A DNA stretch of 64,000 bases from Variovorax sp. 770b2 (GTDB taxonomy: Bacteria; Pseudomonadota; Gammaproteobacteria; Burkholderiales; Burkholderiaceae_C). The position numbers and the translations under genes are program-made. The notes beneath the pieces were generated by a model. The model was given only the letters and a program-made list of their open reading frames with translations, searched no databases and was not told the origin of the DNA. Shown in pieces: positions 37,057 to 48,800 of the stretch (position 1 is its first letter; each line of letters opens with the position of its first letter). The stretch covers positions 248,001 to 312,000 of the forward strand of contig NZ_FOXJ01000001.1 of NCBI RefSeq assembly GCF_900115685.1, given 5' to 3'.

Positions 37057-38691
37057 TCAGCGCATCTGCAGCCGCGCGTCCTTCGGGTAGCTGATGGTGT
37101 AGTCGGCCGCCACGCGCGCGGTCTTGCCGGCGTCCAGGTCGAAGCGCCACATCGCCAGGCCCGGCTGCTTGTTCCAGGCGAGCTCGCCCGGCTGCGGCGA
37201 GAACTGCGAGGCGACGCGCACCTGCTCGTCGACCGACACCGGCGCCGCCTCGAGCACCTGCACCGCGATGGGCGTGCGGTGGCGGTTCTCGATCACGTAG
37301 GCGCGCTGCACCTTGCGCTCGGCGCGCGTGCCGGCGAAGCCGCCGGTGCCCTGGTTGTCCTTCTCCGGTTCGGCTTGCACGCGCACCAGTTCGTCGCGGC
37401 CGAAGGAGAGCGTCAGGCGCGCATCGTTCGGCGCCGTCCACTGGCCGTTGCCGACGAAATTGCCGTCGCGGTAGAGCTGCATCGGGCCGGCCGGCCACAC
37501 ACCGTTGGGCTGCGCGAGATCGGCGACCAGGAAGGCGCTCGCGTCCACGCGCGGGCTGGTGCGCGAGGCGAGCTTCGCCGTGTCCTCGTACTGGCCGAGC
37601 GCCATCGTCACGCGCTGGCCGTCGGAGGGCACGTCGATGCTCTGGGGCACCGAGAATTCGGTGGCGAAGCTGTTGTCGAACACGCTCACGTCGAACAGCG
37701 GCGCGCGGCGTTCCATGGCCGACTCCTTCGTGATGGGCGCCATGGCTGCGGCAGCCGGCGCCGCAGGGTAGGCCATGTCGGCCCGTGCGCGCTGCGGCTG
37801 CGGCGGCGGCTCGATGCCGATGCGCCATGCACCCGGCATGCGGCCGGTGGTTTCGCGGCGCGGCTGGCCGGTGGAGAGCACCAGCTTCACGCCGCGCCAG
37901 TCTTCGCCCGTGGCCTGCGCCACCAGCGCCTGGCGTTCGATGCGCACCTTCTGCGTGGCGGTGTCGAGCAACGCGCGGTAGGTGGGCGTCCAGCCCGGGC
38001 CGTTGACCTGGTAGCTGAGCTTCACCTCTGCATCGGCGCTGGCGGCCAGCGTGACCGTCACGGCCACCACCTGCGCACCGTTGCCCTGGGAACGCGTGCG
38101 CTCGGCGAGCAGCGGGTTGAGCTGGCGGTCGATGTCGCCCTGCCTGCGCGCGAGCTGGTGTTGCTTGAGCAGCGAATCCTGCCCGGTGCGGCGCATCGCC
38201 TCGGTCATCGCGGCCAGGTTGCGGGCGTCCATCGGCGCGCGGGCGCCCTGGGCCGATTCACCGCCGCCGCCCGAGAGGCCCTTGAGATAGCCCGTGACCA
38301 TGCCGAACGCATCGCTCTCGGCCTGCAGCGCGGCCTTCTGGTCTTCGAGTTCGCGGATGCGGCCGTCGAGCGCGCTGGTGGCGCAGCGTGCCGAGAGTTC
38401 GCGTTGCTCGGCGAGCACCGAGGTCTCGCCCACGCGCACCGACGCATCGGCCGACACCTGCAGGCTCTGCACGTCCAGCCCCGCCGGGAGGCACGCGAAG
38501 GTGACCGAGCGGCTGCCGGCCGCGACGCGCGCGACGCGCTCCACCGTGGCGCTGCCTGGGTAGACCTTCACCTGGGTGATGCGCGAATCGGACGGGGCTG
38601 GGGCCGTGCCCTGGGCGCTGGCGCTCAGGACCAGCCATGTGGCGGCGACGACGGTGGCGCGGAGCACAAGAGCGCAGGACGGTGCTTTCAT
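37057..38691 (-). CDS. MuiA/DUF4139 family protein
   Basis: The 544-residue exported protein has a signal peptide (MKAPSCALVLRATVVAATWL, cleaved near ASAQ). A DUF4140-like N-terminal strand region follows (ITQVKVYPGSATVERVARVA) with a coiled segment around residues 105-145. The DUF4139 region from about residue 195 ends in AADYTISYPKDARLQM. Family members are surface or periplasmic proteins first noted as mucoidy inhibitors. The role is unclear. It is convergent with the receptor gene, 10 bp apart. Confidence 0.85.
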   Translation of the reverse strand: MKAPSCALVLRATVVAATWLVLSASAQGTAPAPSDSRITQVKVYPGSATVERVARVAAGSRSVTFACLPAGLDVQSLQVSADASVRVGETSVLAEQRELSARCATSALDGRIRELEDQKAALQAESDAFGMVTGYLKGLSGGGGESAQGARAPMDARNLAAMTEAMRRTGQDSLLKQHQLARRQGDIDRQLNPLLAERTRSQGNGAQVVAVTVTLAASADAEVKLSYQVNGPGWTPTYRALLDTATQKVRIERQALVAQATGEDWRGVKLVLSTGQPRRETTGRMPGAWRIGIEPPPQPQRARADMAYPAAPAAAAMAPITKESAMERRAPLFDVSVFDNSFATEFSVPQSIDVPSDGQRVTMALGQYEDTAKLASRTSPRVDASAFLVADLAQPNGVWPAGPMQLYRDGNFVGNGQWTAPNDARLTLSFGRDELVRVQAEPEKDNQGTGGFAGTRAERKVQRAYVIENRHRTPIAVQVLEAAPVSVDEQVRVASQFSPQPGELAWNKQPGLAMWRFDLDAGKTARVAADYTISYPKDARLQMR

Positions 38692-38912
38692 TGAAGAGCC
38701 TTCGGGAGTGAGTGGGTTGACCTCCACTCATACGGCCGGGCGCGTTCAACGGGGTTACGGCGGCGTCAAAAAAATCGACGAGACGGGTGCTGCTGTCGCC
38801 AATGCAACCGCCACGGCGTTTCCGGTCACGCGTGCGACGACGCGCGAAGGCTCTGGTTCGTAGAGTGGATTCGTCCCTATCGCAATGCATTTCCGTTCCA
38901 AGGAGAACCTCC

Positions 38913-39347
38913 ATGCTCGACACCATCCAGGCCATCAACCAATCCGCTGCATTCAACCGCTGGGCCGGCTTCGAAGTCACGCGCGCCGCCGACGGCGAGG
39001 CCGAGCTGCGCATGCGCTGGCGCGAGGAGGACATGGGCCAGTACGCCGGCTTCCTGCATGCGGGCCTCATCGGCGCCATGCTCGACACGGTCTGCGGCTT
39101 CGCGGCAGCCACGGTGGCGGGGCGCGTGCTGGCTTCGCATTTTTCCGTGAACTGCATCTCGCCCGCCGTGGGGCAGGTGTTCGTGGCGCGGGGACGCGTG
39201 GTGAAGGCCGGGCGAAAGCAGGTGTTCGCCGCCGGCGAGCTGTACGCCGAAGCCCAGGCGCAGGGCGGTGCGCTCAAGTTGCTCGCCACGGGCAGCGCCA
39301 TCCTGGTTCCCGTGGAGGCGCCTGCGGTCGCCGCGCCAAAGATCTGA
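38913..39347 (+). CDS. PaaI-type hotdog thioesterase
   Basis: The 144-residue hotdog-fold protein has FLHAGLIGAMLDTVCGFAA, which corresponds to the HGG-type loop of PaaI thioesterases, and SHFSVNCISPAVGQVFVARG. It hydrolyses acyl-CoA or aryl-CoA thioesters, with the substrate unknown. A strong AAGGAG ribosome-binding site lies just before ATG 38913. It is followed by the 508-bp AT-rich gap before the giant gene and may not be cotranscribed with it. Confidence 0.88.
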   Translation: MLDTIQAINQSAAFNRWAGFEVTRAADGEAELRMRWREEDMGQYAGFLHAGLIGAMLDTVCGFAAATVAGRVLASHFSVNCISPAVGQVFVARGRVVKAGRKQVFAAGELYAEAQAQGGALKLLATGSAILVPVEAPAVAAPKI

Positions 39348-39855
39348 GAGATTCCGGCGCGATCCATCTCCGGGTTTTCAGCAGGAATAACCCAATCGTT
39401 TTAATTGCATTGCCTGCGTCAATTCATAAATTCAAGGAATGACCAGCGCGTCAAAGCGCTATTCAGTCGAATGAATTGAAAAAGTCCCCATTGCGCCTGA
39501 TTCATAAGATGCCGCGATCCAATACGTAAACGACTTGCAATTTGACGTAAGACCTCTGAGTCAAACTGAAATCAACTGTTAAAAAAGCCGAACTGACCTG
39601 CAGCTGACGGCCTCACCACCTCGCAATCCGTCCTCCGCAGTTCGGGTCTTCAGGGCGGAAAACAGTTGTACGTTTGGTTTAATTTCAGGGAAAAAAGACG
39701 GCTCGTGCCGTCCATGAAGCGCGCTGCCTGTCGCGTTCGCCCGCCCGAATCAGGGCTCTCTCCCTTTTCTGAAAACAATTCGCGCCGGCGCGCCTACCCG
39801 CGTCTCCGGCGGCGGGTCCATCTTGCCTTGGGCGAGCAAAAGCAATAGCTACAGC
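39348..39855 (+). promoter_or_regulatory. 508-bp AT-rich leader/regulatory region of the giant adhesin gene
   Basis: This is the longest gap in the window and is visibly richer in A/T than its flanks. It contains AGCGC-GTCAA-AGCGCT, a weak stem at 39445-39460; TTTGAC...GTCAAA at 39541-39565, an inverted repeat; and GACGGC-TCGT-GCCGTC, a perfect hairpin at 39697-39712. It is presumably a regulated promoter with a long 5' leader for the downstream operon. No riboswitch of a known class is recognisable. No gene is supported here. Confidence 0.55.
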
Positions 39856-42800
39856 ATGGCCAAAAAAACCTCCCGCGCCGGCGCCCAAAACGCCATTCAA
39901 AACGCCATTCAACCCGCCGCCCCCGCAGTGCCCGAACGGTTCGGACTCCGCGCCATGGCGCTTGAAGCCCGCTACATGTTCGATGCGGCCGCTGTCGCGA
40001 CCGGTGCCGAGGTGCTGGCGGCCCAGGCCGCGGCGCAGCAGGCGGATGCGGCCATCGCCGATGCCGCGCGCCAGGCCGACCACGCGCCCGCGCCCGCCGC
40101 CGTGCCTGCCGCGCAGCCCGGCGGTGAGGACCTTGCTCGCCTCTACACCTCGGTCGACGAGAAAGCACAGGGTGGCCAGGGCCAGGATTCCCATGGCTTC
40201 GAGGGCCTGGGGAACGCGCTGCAGCTGTATGCACCGCGAGACGACCAGGGCGCCCACGGCGCGCAGATCGTGTTCATCGATCCCGGCGTCTCCGACGTCT
40301 CGACGCTGCTCCAGGGCATCGACCCGTCGGCCGAAGTCATCTTTTTGGACAACCGGTCCGATGGCCTCTCGCAGATCGCCAGCGCGCTGCAAGGGCGCAC
40401 CGATATCGGCGCGATCCATATCCTGTCCCACGGCGACCCCGGCGAGCTGCGGCTGGGCAACGCGGTGTACGACAACGCCGGCCTGTCCGCGCGGTCGGCC
40501 GACCTGGCCGCCATCGGCCGCGCGCTGGGCGCGGAGGGCGACATCCTGCTGTACGGCTGCGACACCGCGCAGGGCGTGGTGGGAGCGCAGTTCGCCCACA
40601 GCCTGTCGCGCCTGACGGGCGCCGACGTGGCCGCCTCGGTCGACTTGACGGGCGCGGCGCGCCTGGGCGGCAACTGGAACCTCGAATACCGGACCGGCCA
40701 CATCGAAAGCCGCGTGGTGGTGGACGAGCGCACGCAGGCCCTCTACGACAGCACGCTGGACGCGGCGGTCAATACCGGCAGCGGCGCCGTGCTGGCGGTG
40801 TATGGCCGCAACATCGTGAGCATCGACGTCACCACCGGCAAGGCCACGGTGGTCACCAGCGTGCCGGCCACGGTCGGCGGCCTGGCCGTGGGCGACACGA
40901 TCAATGCCATGTCGCTCAATGCGCCGGCGGGGCTGATCTATTACTTCGACGGCAACACCGCCACGCGCGCGCTGTTCGCGTACGACTACATCAACAACAC
41001 CCACATCCTGATCGACGCGAACATCACCGACGCCGGCAGCGTGGTCGTTCCGGGCGAGCAGGGCGTGAGCGGCGGCGGGGCGGCCTTCTACAACGGCGCG
41101 ATGTACCTGGGCGTGGAGAACGTCGGCGGCACGCCCTCCGACAGCATCTTCCGGCTCGCGTTCGCGGCGGACGGGCGCAGCATCACCGGCACCTCGGTGT
41201 TCGTGGGTGCGGTGGCCGGTGGTGCGGACTGGGGCGACCTGGCCATCGACACGGCCAACAACGCGCTCGTCAGCACCGGCGGCGGCGACGCGGGCGGGCG
41301 TCTGTTCGTGCGCTGGGACCTTGCGACCGGCACCCAGCTGACCAACGTCAACTACACCCCGACCGCGACCCAGATCTCCAACGGGACCAACGGCGCTCTC
41401 TACGCCCTCGGCGGGACGACGATCCAGAGCATCAACCCGACGACCGGTGCGCTGATTTCCACGACGAACGTCACCACCAACGGCACGACCCTCATCGCCG
41501 GCGCGCCGGCGGACGGCGCCGGCGCGACGGCGGCCACGGGCACCATCGGCGACAGGATCTTCGACGACAACAACGGCGACGGCGTCTTCGGCGCCGGCGA
41601 CACCGGCATCGCCAACGTCACCGTGCAGATCGTGGACGACGTCAACAACAACGGCATCGCCGATGCCGGCGAGCGGGTGCTCGCCACGGACACCACCAAC
41701 GCCACCGGCAACTACCTGTTCACCGGCGTGCTCCCGGGCGCCTACGTGGTGCGCGTCACCGACGCCAACGGCGTGCTGGGCGGCAGCGCGCCCACCAACG
41801 GCGCGGCGTTCCGCGCGGTCTCGCTGGCCACCATCGGCGGGTCCATCCTCACGGCCGATTTCGGCTACGACAAGGTGCCGCCGGTGGTCGACCTGAACTC
41901 GGGCACCGTCTTCACCGACATCGTCACCAACGGCGGCTTCACCGGCGGCGGCGCGGGTTGGACCAGCACGGGCGCCACCACGTTTTTCAACAACCACGTG
42001 GAGTGGAGTTCGGACACGGACTCCGGCACGCTCACGCAGGCGGGCCTCACCGGCCTGCAGTCCGGGCCGGGCGCCAACGGCGCGGGGCAGGTGATCTTCG
42101 GCTTCGGCTGGAACAACGGAGTGCCCGATACCAACGCCTCGGGCGTCTTCACGGTGAGCGTGGGCGGCGTGGTGTACGCGACCATCACCACCGGCCGGTC
42201 GCTCCTGAATCCGAACATCGCCACCATCGTCTATTCGAATGGCGCGAGCGGGCCCGTCTCCATCGTGAACACGAGCCCCTTCAACAACTGGACGTACACC
42301 GACATCACGATCAACCTGCCGGCCAACGTGGCCGACAGCGGCAGCCTGGTCTTCAACTACGCGCTGGGCACCCCCGTCCCGAGCTCGGACGACGTGTCGA
42401 TCGACAACGTGCGCGTGCTGACCTCGGCGGACGCCACGCCGGGCCGCGACTGGAGCGCCACGTTCACGGAAGACGGCGCGCCCGTGTCCATCTCGGACAC
42501 CGATGCGACGGTGATCGACAGCGACTCGGCCAACATGGTCGCGGCGCAGATCGTGCTGACCAACGGGCAGGCCGGGGACCTGCTGCGCATCGGCGGCGTG
42601 GCGCTGGCCAACGGCGCCACCGGCACCCTCAACGGGCTGAACTACACCGTCAGCGTGAGCGGCGGGGTGACCATCATCGACCTCAGCGGCTCGGCCACCA
42701 AGGCCGTGTACGCGAGCACCATCGGCGCCGTCACTTTCCAGAGCACGCTGCAGAACCCGCTGGGCTCGCCGGTGCGGGACATCACCGTGACGGTGAGGGA

Positions 42801-45800
42801 CGGCGGCCTCTCGTCGAACGTGGCGCACGCGTTCATCACGGTGGTGCCGGTGAACGACGCGCCGGTGCTGGGCACGGGCTCCTCGCTCGCCTACACCGAG
42901 AACGGCGCGCCGGCGGCGGTGAATCCGTCCATCGTCGTCAGCGACGTGGACAACGCCACGCTCGCCTCGGGCGCGGTGGCGATCACCGGCAACTTCGCGG
43001 CGGGGCAGGACGTGCTGGACTTCGCCAACGTGGCCGCGACGATGGGCAACATCGCCGGCACCTACAACGCGGCCACGGGCGTCATGACGCTGAGCTCGGC
43101 CGGCAACACCGCCACCACGGCGCAGTGGCAGGCCGCGCTGCGCGCGGTGCAATACAGCAACAGCTCGGACAACCCGTCGACCGCCGCGCGCACCGTGAGC
43201 TACACGGTGAACGACGGCGCGCTCGATTCCAATGCCGTGACCTCGACGGTGAACCTGGCCGCGGTGAACGACGCGCCGGTGCTCGCCGGCGGCACCAGCG
43301 TCACCTACGCCGAGAACGGCGCGCCCACCGCGGTGAACGGCGCGGTCGTGGTCTCCGACCCGGACAACGCCACGCTCGCGAGCGGCACGGTGGCCATCAC
43401 CGGCAACTTCGTGGCGGGGCAGGACGTGCTGAGCTTCACGAACGTGGTCGCCACGATGGGCAACATCGCCGGCACCTACAACGCGGCCACGGGCGTCATG
43501 TCGCTGAGCTCGGCCGGCAACAGCGCCACCACGGCGCAGTGGCAGGCCGCGCTGCGTGCGGTGCAGTACGCCAACACCTCCGAAGACCCGTCGGCCGCGG
43601 CGCGCACCGTCACCTGCACGGTCAACGACGGCGCCGCCAATTCGAACACCGTCACCTCGAGCGTCAACGTCGGCCCGGTGAACGACGCGCCGGTCAACAC
43701 GCTGCCCGCGGGCTGGACCACGAACGAAGAGACGGCGGTGGGCATCACGGGCCTGCAGATCGGCGACGTGGACGCCGGCAGCGGCAACCTGCGCGTGACG
43801 CTGGGCGTGCCCGGCGGCATCCTCACCGCGGCCTCGGGCAGCGGCGTCACGGTGACCGGGAGCGGCACGGGCACGCTGGTCCTCGAAGGCACGCAAGCCA
43901 GCATCAACGCCTACCTGGCGAGCGCGGCGCGCCCCAATTACGTGCCGGTGGCGAACGCCAACGGCAACGTGACGCTGACCATGACCACCACCGACCTGGG
44001 CAGCACCGGCGCGGGCGGTGCGCAAACGGACACGGACACGGCCGTCATCGCGATCACGCAGGTGAACGATGCGCCGGCCGGCGCGGACCGCACCGTCGCG
44101 CTGAACGAAGACGCCGCCTACACCTTCTCGGCCGCCGACTTCCCGGTCACCGATGCGAACGACACGCCGGCCAATGGGCTGCAGTCGGTGATCGTCGCCA
44201 CGCTGCCGCCCGCAGGGCAAGGCGTGCTGCGCCTGAACGGCGCGGCGGTGACGGCGGGCCAGGCGATTCCGGCCGGCAGCCTGGGCCAGCTGACCTTCAC
44301 GCCGGCCGCCAACCTCAATGGCGCCGGCCTCGGGTCGTTCACCTTCCAGGTGGTGGACAACGGCGGCATCGCCAATGGCGGCCAGAACACCGACCTGTCG
44401 CCCAACACCTTCAGCTTCAACATTGCGGCGGTCAACGACGCGCCGGTGATCGCCCCCGACACCGCCAGCGGCACCGAGGAAACGCCCGTCACCGGCAACG
44501 TGCTGGCCAACGACAGCGACGTGGACGGCGACCCGCTCACGGTGACGCAGTTCGTGGTCAACGGCGCCACCTTCATCGCGGGCCAGACGGCCACCATCGC
44601 GGGCGTGGGCACGTTGGCGATCAACGCCAACGGCAGCTACACCTTCACGCCCGCTGCAAACTACAACGGCGCTGTACCGGCCGTCACCTACACGGTGAGC
44701 GACGGCACGGCCGCGGCCACTTCCACGCTGGCCCTCACGATCACCGCGGTGAACGATGCGCCCGTCAACACGCTGCCCACAGGCTGGACGACCGACGAAG
44801 ACACGACCGTCGGCATCACCGGGCTGCAGATCAACGACGTGGATGCGGGCGCCAGCCCGATGCGCGTGACGCTGAGCGTGCCGGCGGGGTCCTTGACGGC
44901 GGCCTCGGGCAGCGGCGTCACGGTGACCGGCAGCGGCACGGGCACGCTGATCCTCGAAGGCACGCAAGCCGGCATCAACGCTTATCTCGCGAGCGCGGCG
45001 CGGCCCAACTACGTGCCGGTGGCGAACGCCAACGGCAGCGTGACGCTGACCATGACCACCAGCGACCTGGGCAACACGGGCACCGGCGGCACGCTCACCG
45101 ACACGGACACGGCGACGATCGCGATCACCGCGGTCAACGATGCACCGGCCGGCGCGGACCGCGCGGTGGCGATCAACGAAGACGGCACCTACACCTTCTC
45201 GGCGTCGGACTTCCCGGTCACGGATGCAGCAGACACGCCTGCCAACATCCCGCAGTCGGTGGTCATCGCTGCGCTGCCGCCCGCGGGGCAGGGCGTGCTG
45301 CGCCTGAACGGCGTGGCGGTGACGGCGGGCCAGGCGATTCCGGCCGGCAGCCTGGGCCAGCTGACCTTCACACCGGCGGCCCACGTGAACGGCACCGGCC
45401 TCGGGTCGTTCACCTTCCAGGTGGTGGACAACGGCGGCACCGCCAACGGCGGACAGAACACCGACCAATCGCCCAACACCTTCAGCTTCAACATCGCGGC
45501 GGTCAACGACGCGCCGGTGGGCAACCCCGACACGGGCACCACGGCGGAAGAGAGCGGTCTCACCGGCAATGTGCTGGCCAACGACACCGATGTCGACGGC
45601 GATCCGCTCTCGGTGACGCAGTTCGTGGTCAACGGCGCCACCTTCACGGCCGGCCAGACCGCGACCCTCGCGGGCGTCGGCACGCTGGTGATCGCCGCGA
45701 ACGGCAGCTACACCTTCACGCCCGCTGCGAACTACAGCGGCCCTGTACCGGCCGTCACCTACACGGTGAGCGACGGCACGGCCACGGCCACTTCCACGCT

Positions 45801-48800
45801 GGCCCTCACGATCACCGCGGTGAACGATGCGCCCGTCAATACGCTGCCCGCAGGCTGGACGACCGACGAGGACACGACCGTCGGCATCACCGGGCTGCAG
45901 ATCAACGACGTGGATGCGGGCGGCAGCCCGATGCGCGTGACGCTGAGCGTGCCCAGCGGCACCCTTGCCGCGGCCTCGGGCAGCGGCGTCACGGTGACCG
46001 GCAGCGGCACCGGCACGCTGATCCTCGAAGGCACGCAAGCCAGCATCAACGCCTACCTCGCGAGCGCGGCGCGGCCCAACTACGTGCCGGTGGCGAACGC
46101 CAACGGCAGCGTGACGCTGACCATGACCACCAGCGACCTGGGCAACACGGGCACCGGCGGCACGCTCACCGACACGGACACGGCGACGATCGCGATCACC
46201 GCGGTCAACGATGCGCCGGCCGGTGCGGACCGCACCGTGGCGATCGACGAAGACGCGACCCACACCTTCTCGGCCGCCGATTTTCCGCTCACAGATGCCG
46301 GCGACACGCCGCCCAACGGCCTGCAGTCGGTGATCGTCACCACGCTGCCGCCAGCCTCGCAAGGCGTGCTGCGCCTGAACGGCGTGGCGGTGACGGCGGG
46401 CCAGGCGATTCCCGCCGGCAGCCTGGGCCAGCTGACCTTCACGCCGGCGGCCAACGTGAGCGGCACCGGCCTCGGGGCGTTCACCTTCCAGGTGGTGGAC
46501 AACGGCGGCACCGCCAACGGCGGCCTGAACACCGACCCGTCGCCCAACACCTTCAGCTTCAACATCGCGGCGGTCAACGACGCGCCGGTGGCCGCGCCGG
46601 ACACGCTCCCCGCGACCGAGGACACGCCGCTCTCGGTCCCGGTGGCGACCTTGCTCGGCAACGACACCGACATCGAAGGCAACGCGCTCACGATCACCAG
46701 CGTGCAGGACGCCGTCGACGGCACGGTGAGCCTGGTGGGCGGCAACGTGGTCTTCACGCCGGCGCCGAATTTCAACGGCGCGGCCAGCTTCACCTACACC
46801 GTGAGCGATGGCAACGGCGGCACCTCGACGGCCACGGTGACGGTCAACGTCGCGCCCGTGAACGACGCGCCGGTGGCCGACGACGACGTCGCGAGCACGC
46901 CGATCAACACGCCGCTGGCGAGCATCCCGGTGCTCGCCGACGACACCGACGTGGACGGCGATGCGCTGACCGTGACCGCCGCGACGGTGGACCCGGCACT
47001 GGGCACCGTCACCGTCAATCCGGACGGCACGCTGAACTTCACGCCGGCGACCAACGTCTCCGGTGCGGTGCAGATCGGCTACACGGTGAGCGACGGCCAG
47101 GGCGGCACCGACACCGGCGTGCTGACCGTGAACGTCGGCGCCAACACGCCGCCGCAGAGTGCGGACGCCACCGTCAGCGGCACCGAGGACACACCGCTGA
47201 CGCTGGCCGTCGCCAACTTCGCCTTCAGCGACGCCGATGCGGGCCAGAGCCTGTCGCACGTGCGCATCGACACGCTGCCGGCCAGCGGCACCTTGCTGCT
47301 CAACGGCGTGGCGGTCGCCGCGGGCGAAACCATCGAGCTGGCGGACATCGCCGCCGGACGCCTGGTCTTCGCGCCCGGCGCCAACGGCAACGGCGCCACC
47401 TATGCGGGCTTCACCTTCTCGGTGCAGGACTCGGGCGGTGCCTTCGACACCGCGCCGAACACCGTCACCTTCAACATCGCGGCGGTCAACGACACGCCGG
47501 TGGGCACCCCCGACACCGTCGTCGTCGACGAAGACACGCCCGCGACCGGCAATGTGCTGACCAATGACACCGATGTCGAAGGCGGTCCGCTGGCGGTGAC
47601 GCAGTTCGAAGTGGGCGGCACCGCCTTCACGGCGGGGCAGACTGCGACGATCGCGAACGTCGGCACGCTCGCGATCGGCGCCGACGGCAGCTACACCTTC
47701 ACGCCGGCGGCCAACTACAACGGGCCTGTGCCCGTGGCCACCTACACGGTGAGCGACGGCGCGGCCACCGCGAGCGCCACGCTGACGTTCAGCGTGACAG
47801 CGGTGGACGATGCATTCACGGACGGCAACGAGACGGTGACGGCGAACGAAGACACGCCGTTGACCGGCTCGGTGCTCACGGGCACGGCGAGCGTGGACGG
47901 CCCGGTCACTGTCGCGAGCTTCGGCGTGGCCGGTGATGCCACCACGTACATCGCGGGCCAGACGGCGAACATCGCCAGCGTCGGCACGCTGGCGATCAAC
48001 GCCGACGGCAGCTACACCTTCACGCCGGTGGCCAACTACAACGGCCCGGTGCCGGTGGTCACGTACAGCATGACCGATGGGTCGAGCGCCGACACCTCCA
48101 CGCTGGTGATCACCGTCGCGCCGGTGGACGACGCCTTCACCGATGCCGACGAAACGGCCAGCACCAACGAAGACACGCCGCTGACAGGTTCCGTGCTCAC
48201 GGGCACGACGAGCGTGGATGGGCCGGTCACGGTCGCGAGCTTCAGCGTGGCCGGTGATGCCACCACGTACACCGCGGGCCAGACGGCGAACATCGCCGGT
48301 GTCGGCACGCTCGCGATCAACACCGACGGCAGCTACACCTTCACACCGGCCGCGAACTACAACGGACCGGTGCCGGTCGCGACCTACACCACGAGCGACG
48401 GTTCCAGCACCGACACCTCGACGCTGACGTTCAACGTCACGCCGGTGGACGATGCATTCACCGACGCGAACGAGACGGTGGACACCAACGAGGACACGCC
48501 GCTCACGGGCTCGGTGCTCACGGGCACGGCGAGCGTGGACGGGCCGGTCACGGTCGCGAGCTTCAGCGTGGCCGGCGATGCCACCGCCTACATCGCGGGC
48601 CAGACGGCGACCATCGCCGGCGTCGGCACGCTGGCGATCAACGACGACGGCAGCTACACCTTCACGCCGGTGGCCAACTACAACGGCCCGGTGCCGGTGG
48701 CCACGTACAGCCTGACCGACGGTTCCAGCGGCGACACCTCGACGCTGGTCATCACCGTCGTGCCGGTGGACGACGCCTTCACCGATACCGACGAAACGGC

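Noticed and set aside
39348..39855. A c-di-GMP or other known riboswitch before the adhesin gene
   Set aside because: I looked for conserved motifs of the common classes and saw none. Only short hairpins are present, so I list it as an unclassified leader.
41958..47567. An 1,869-codon plus-strand frame inside the adhesin gene
   Set aside because: It is a frame-shifted reading of the repeat DNA, rich in Arg/His/Gln, without domains. The adhesin frame has clear cadherin-like units throughout.
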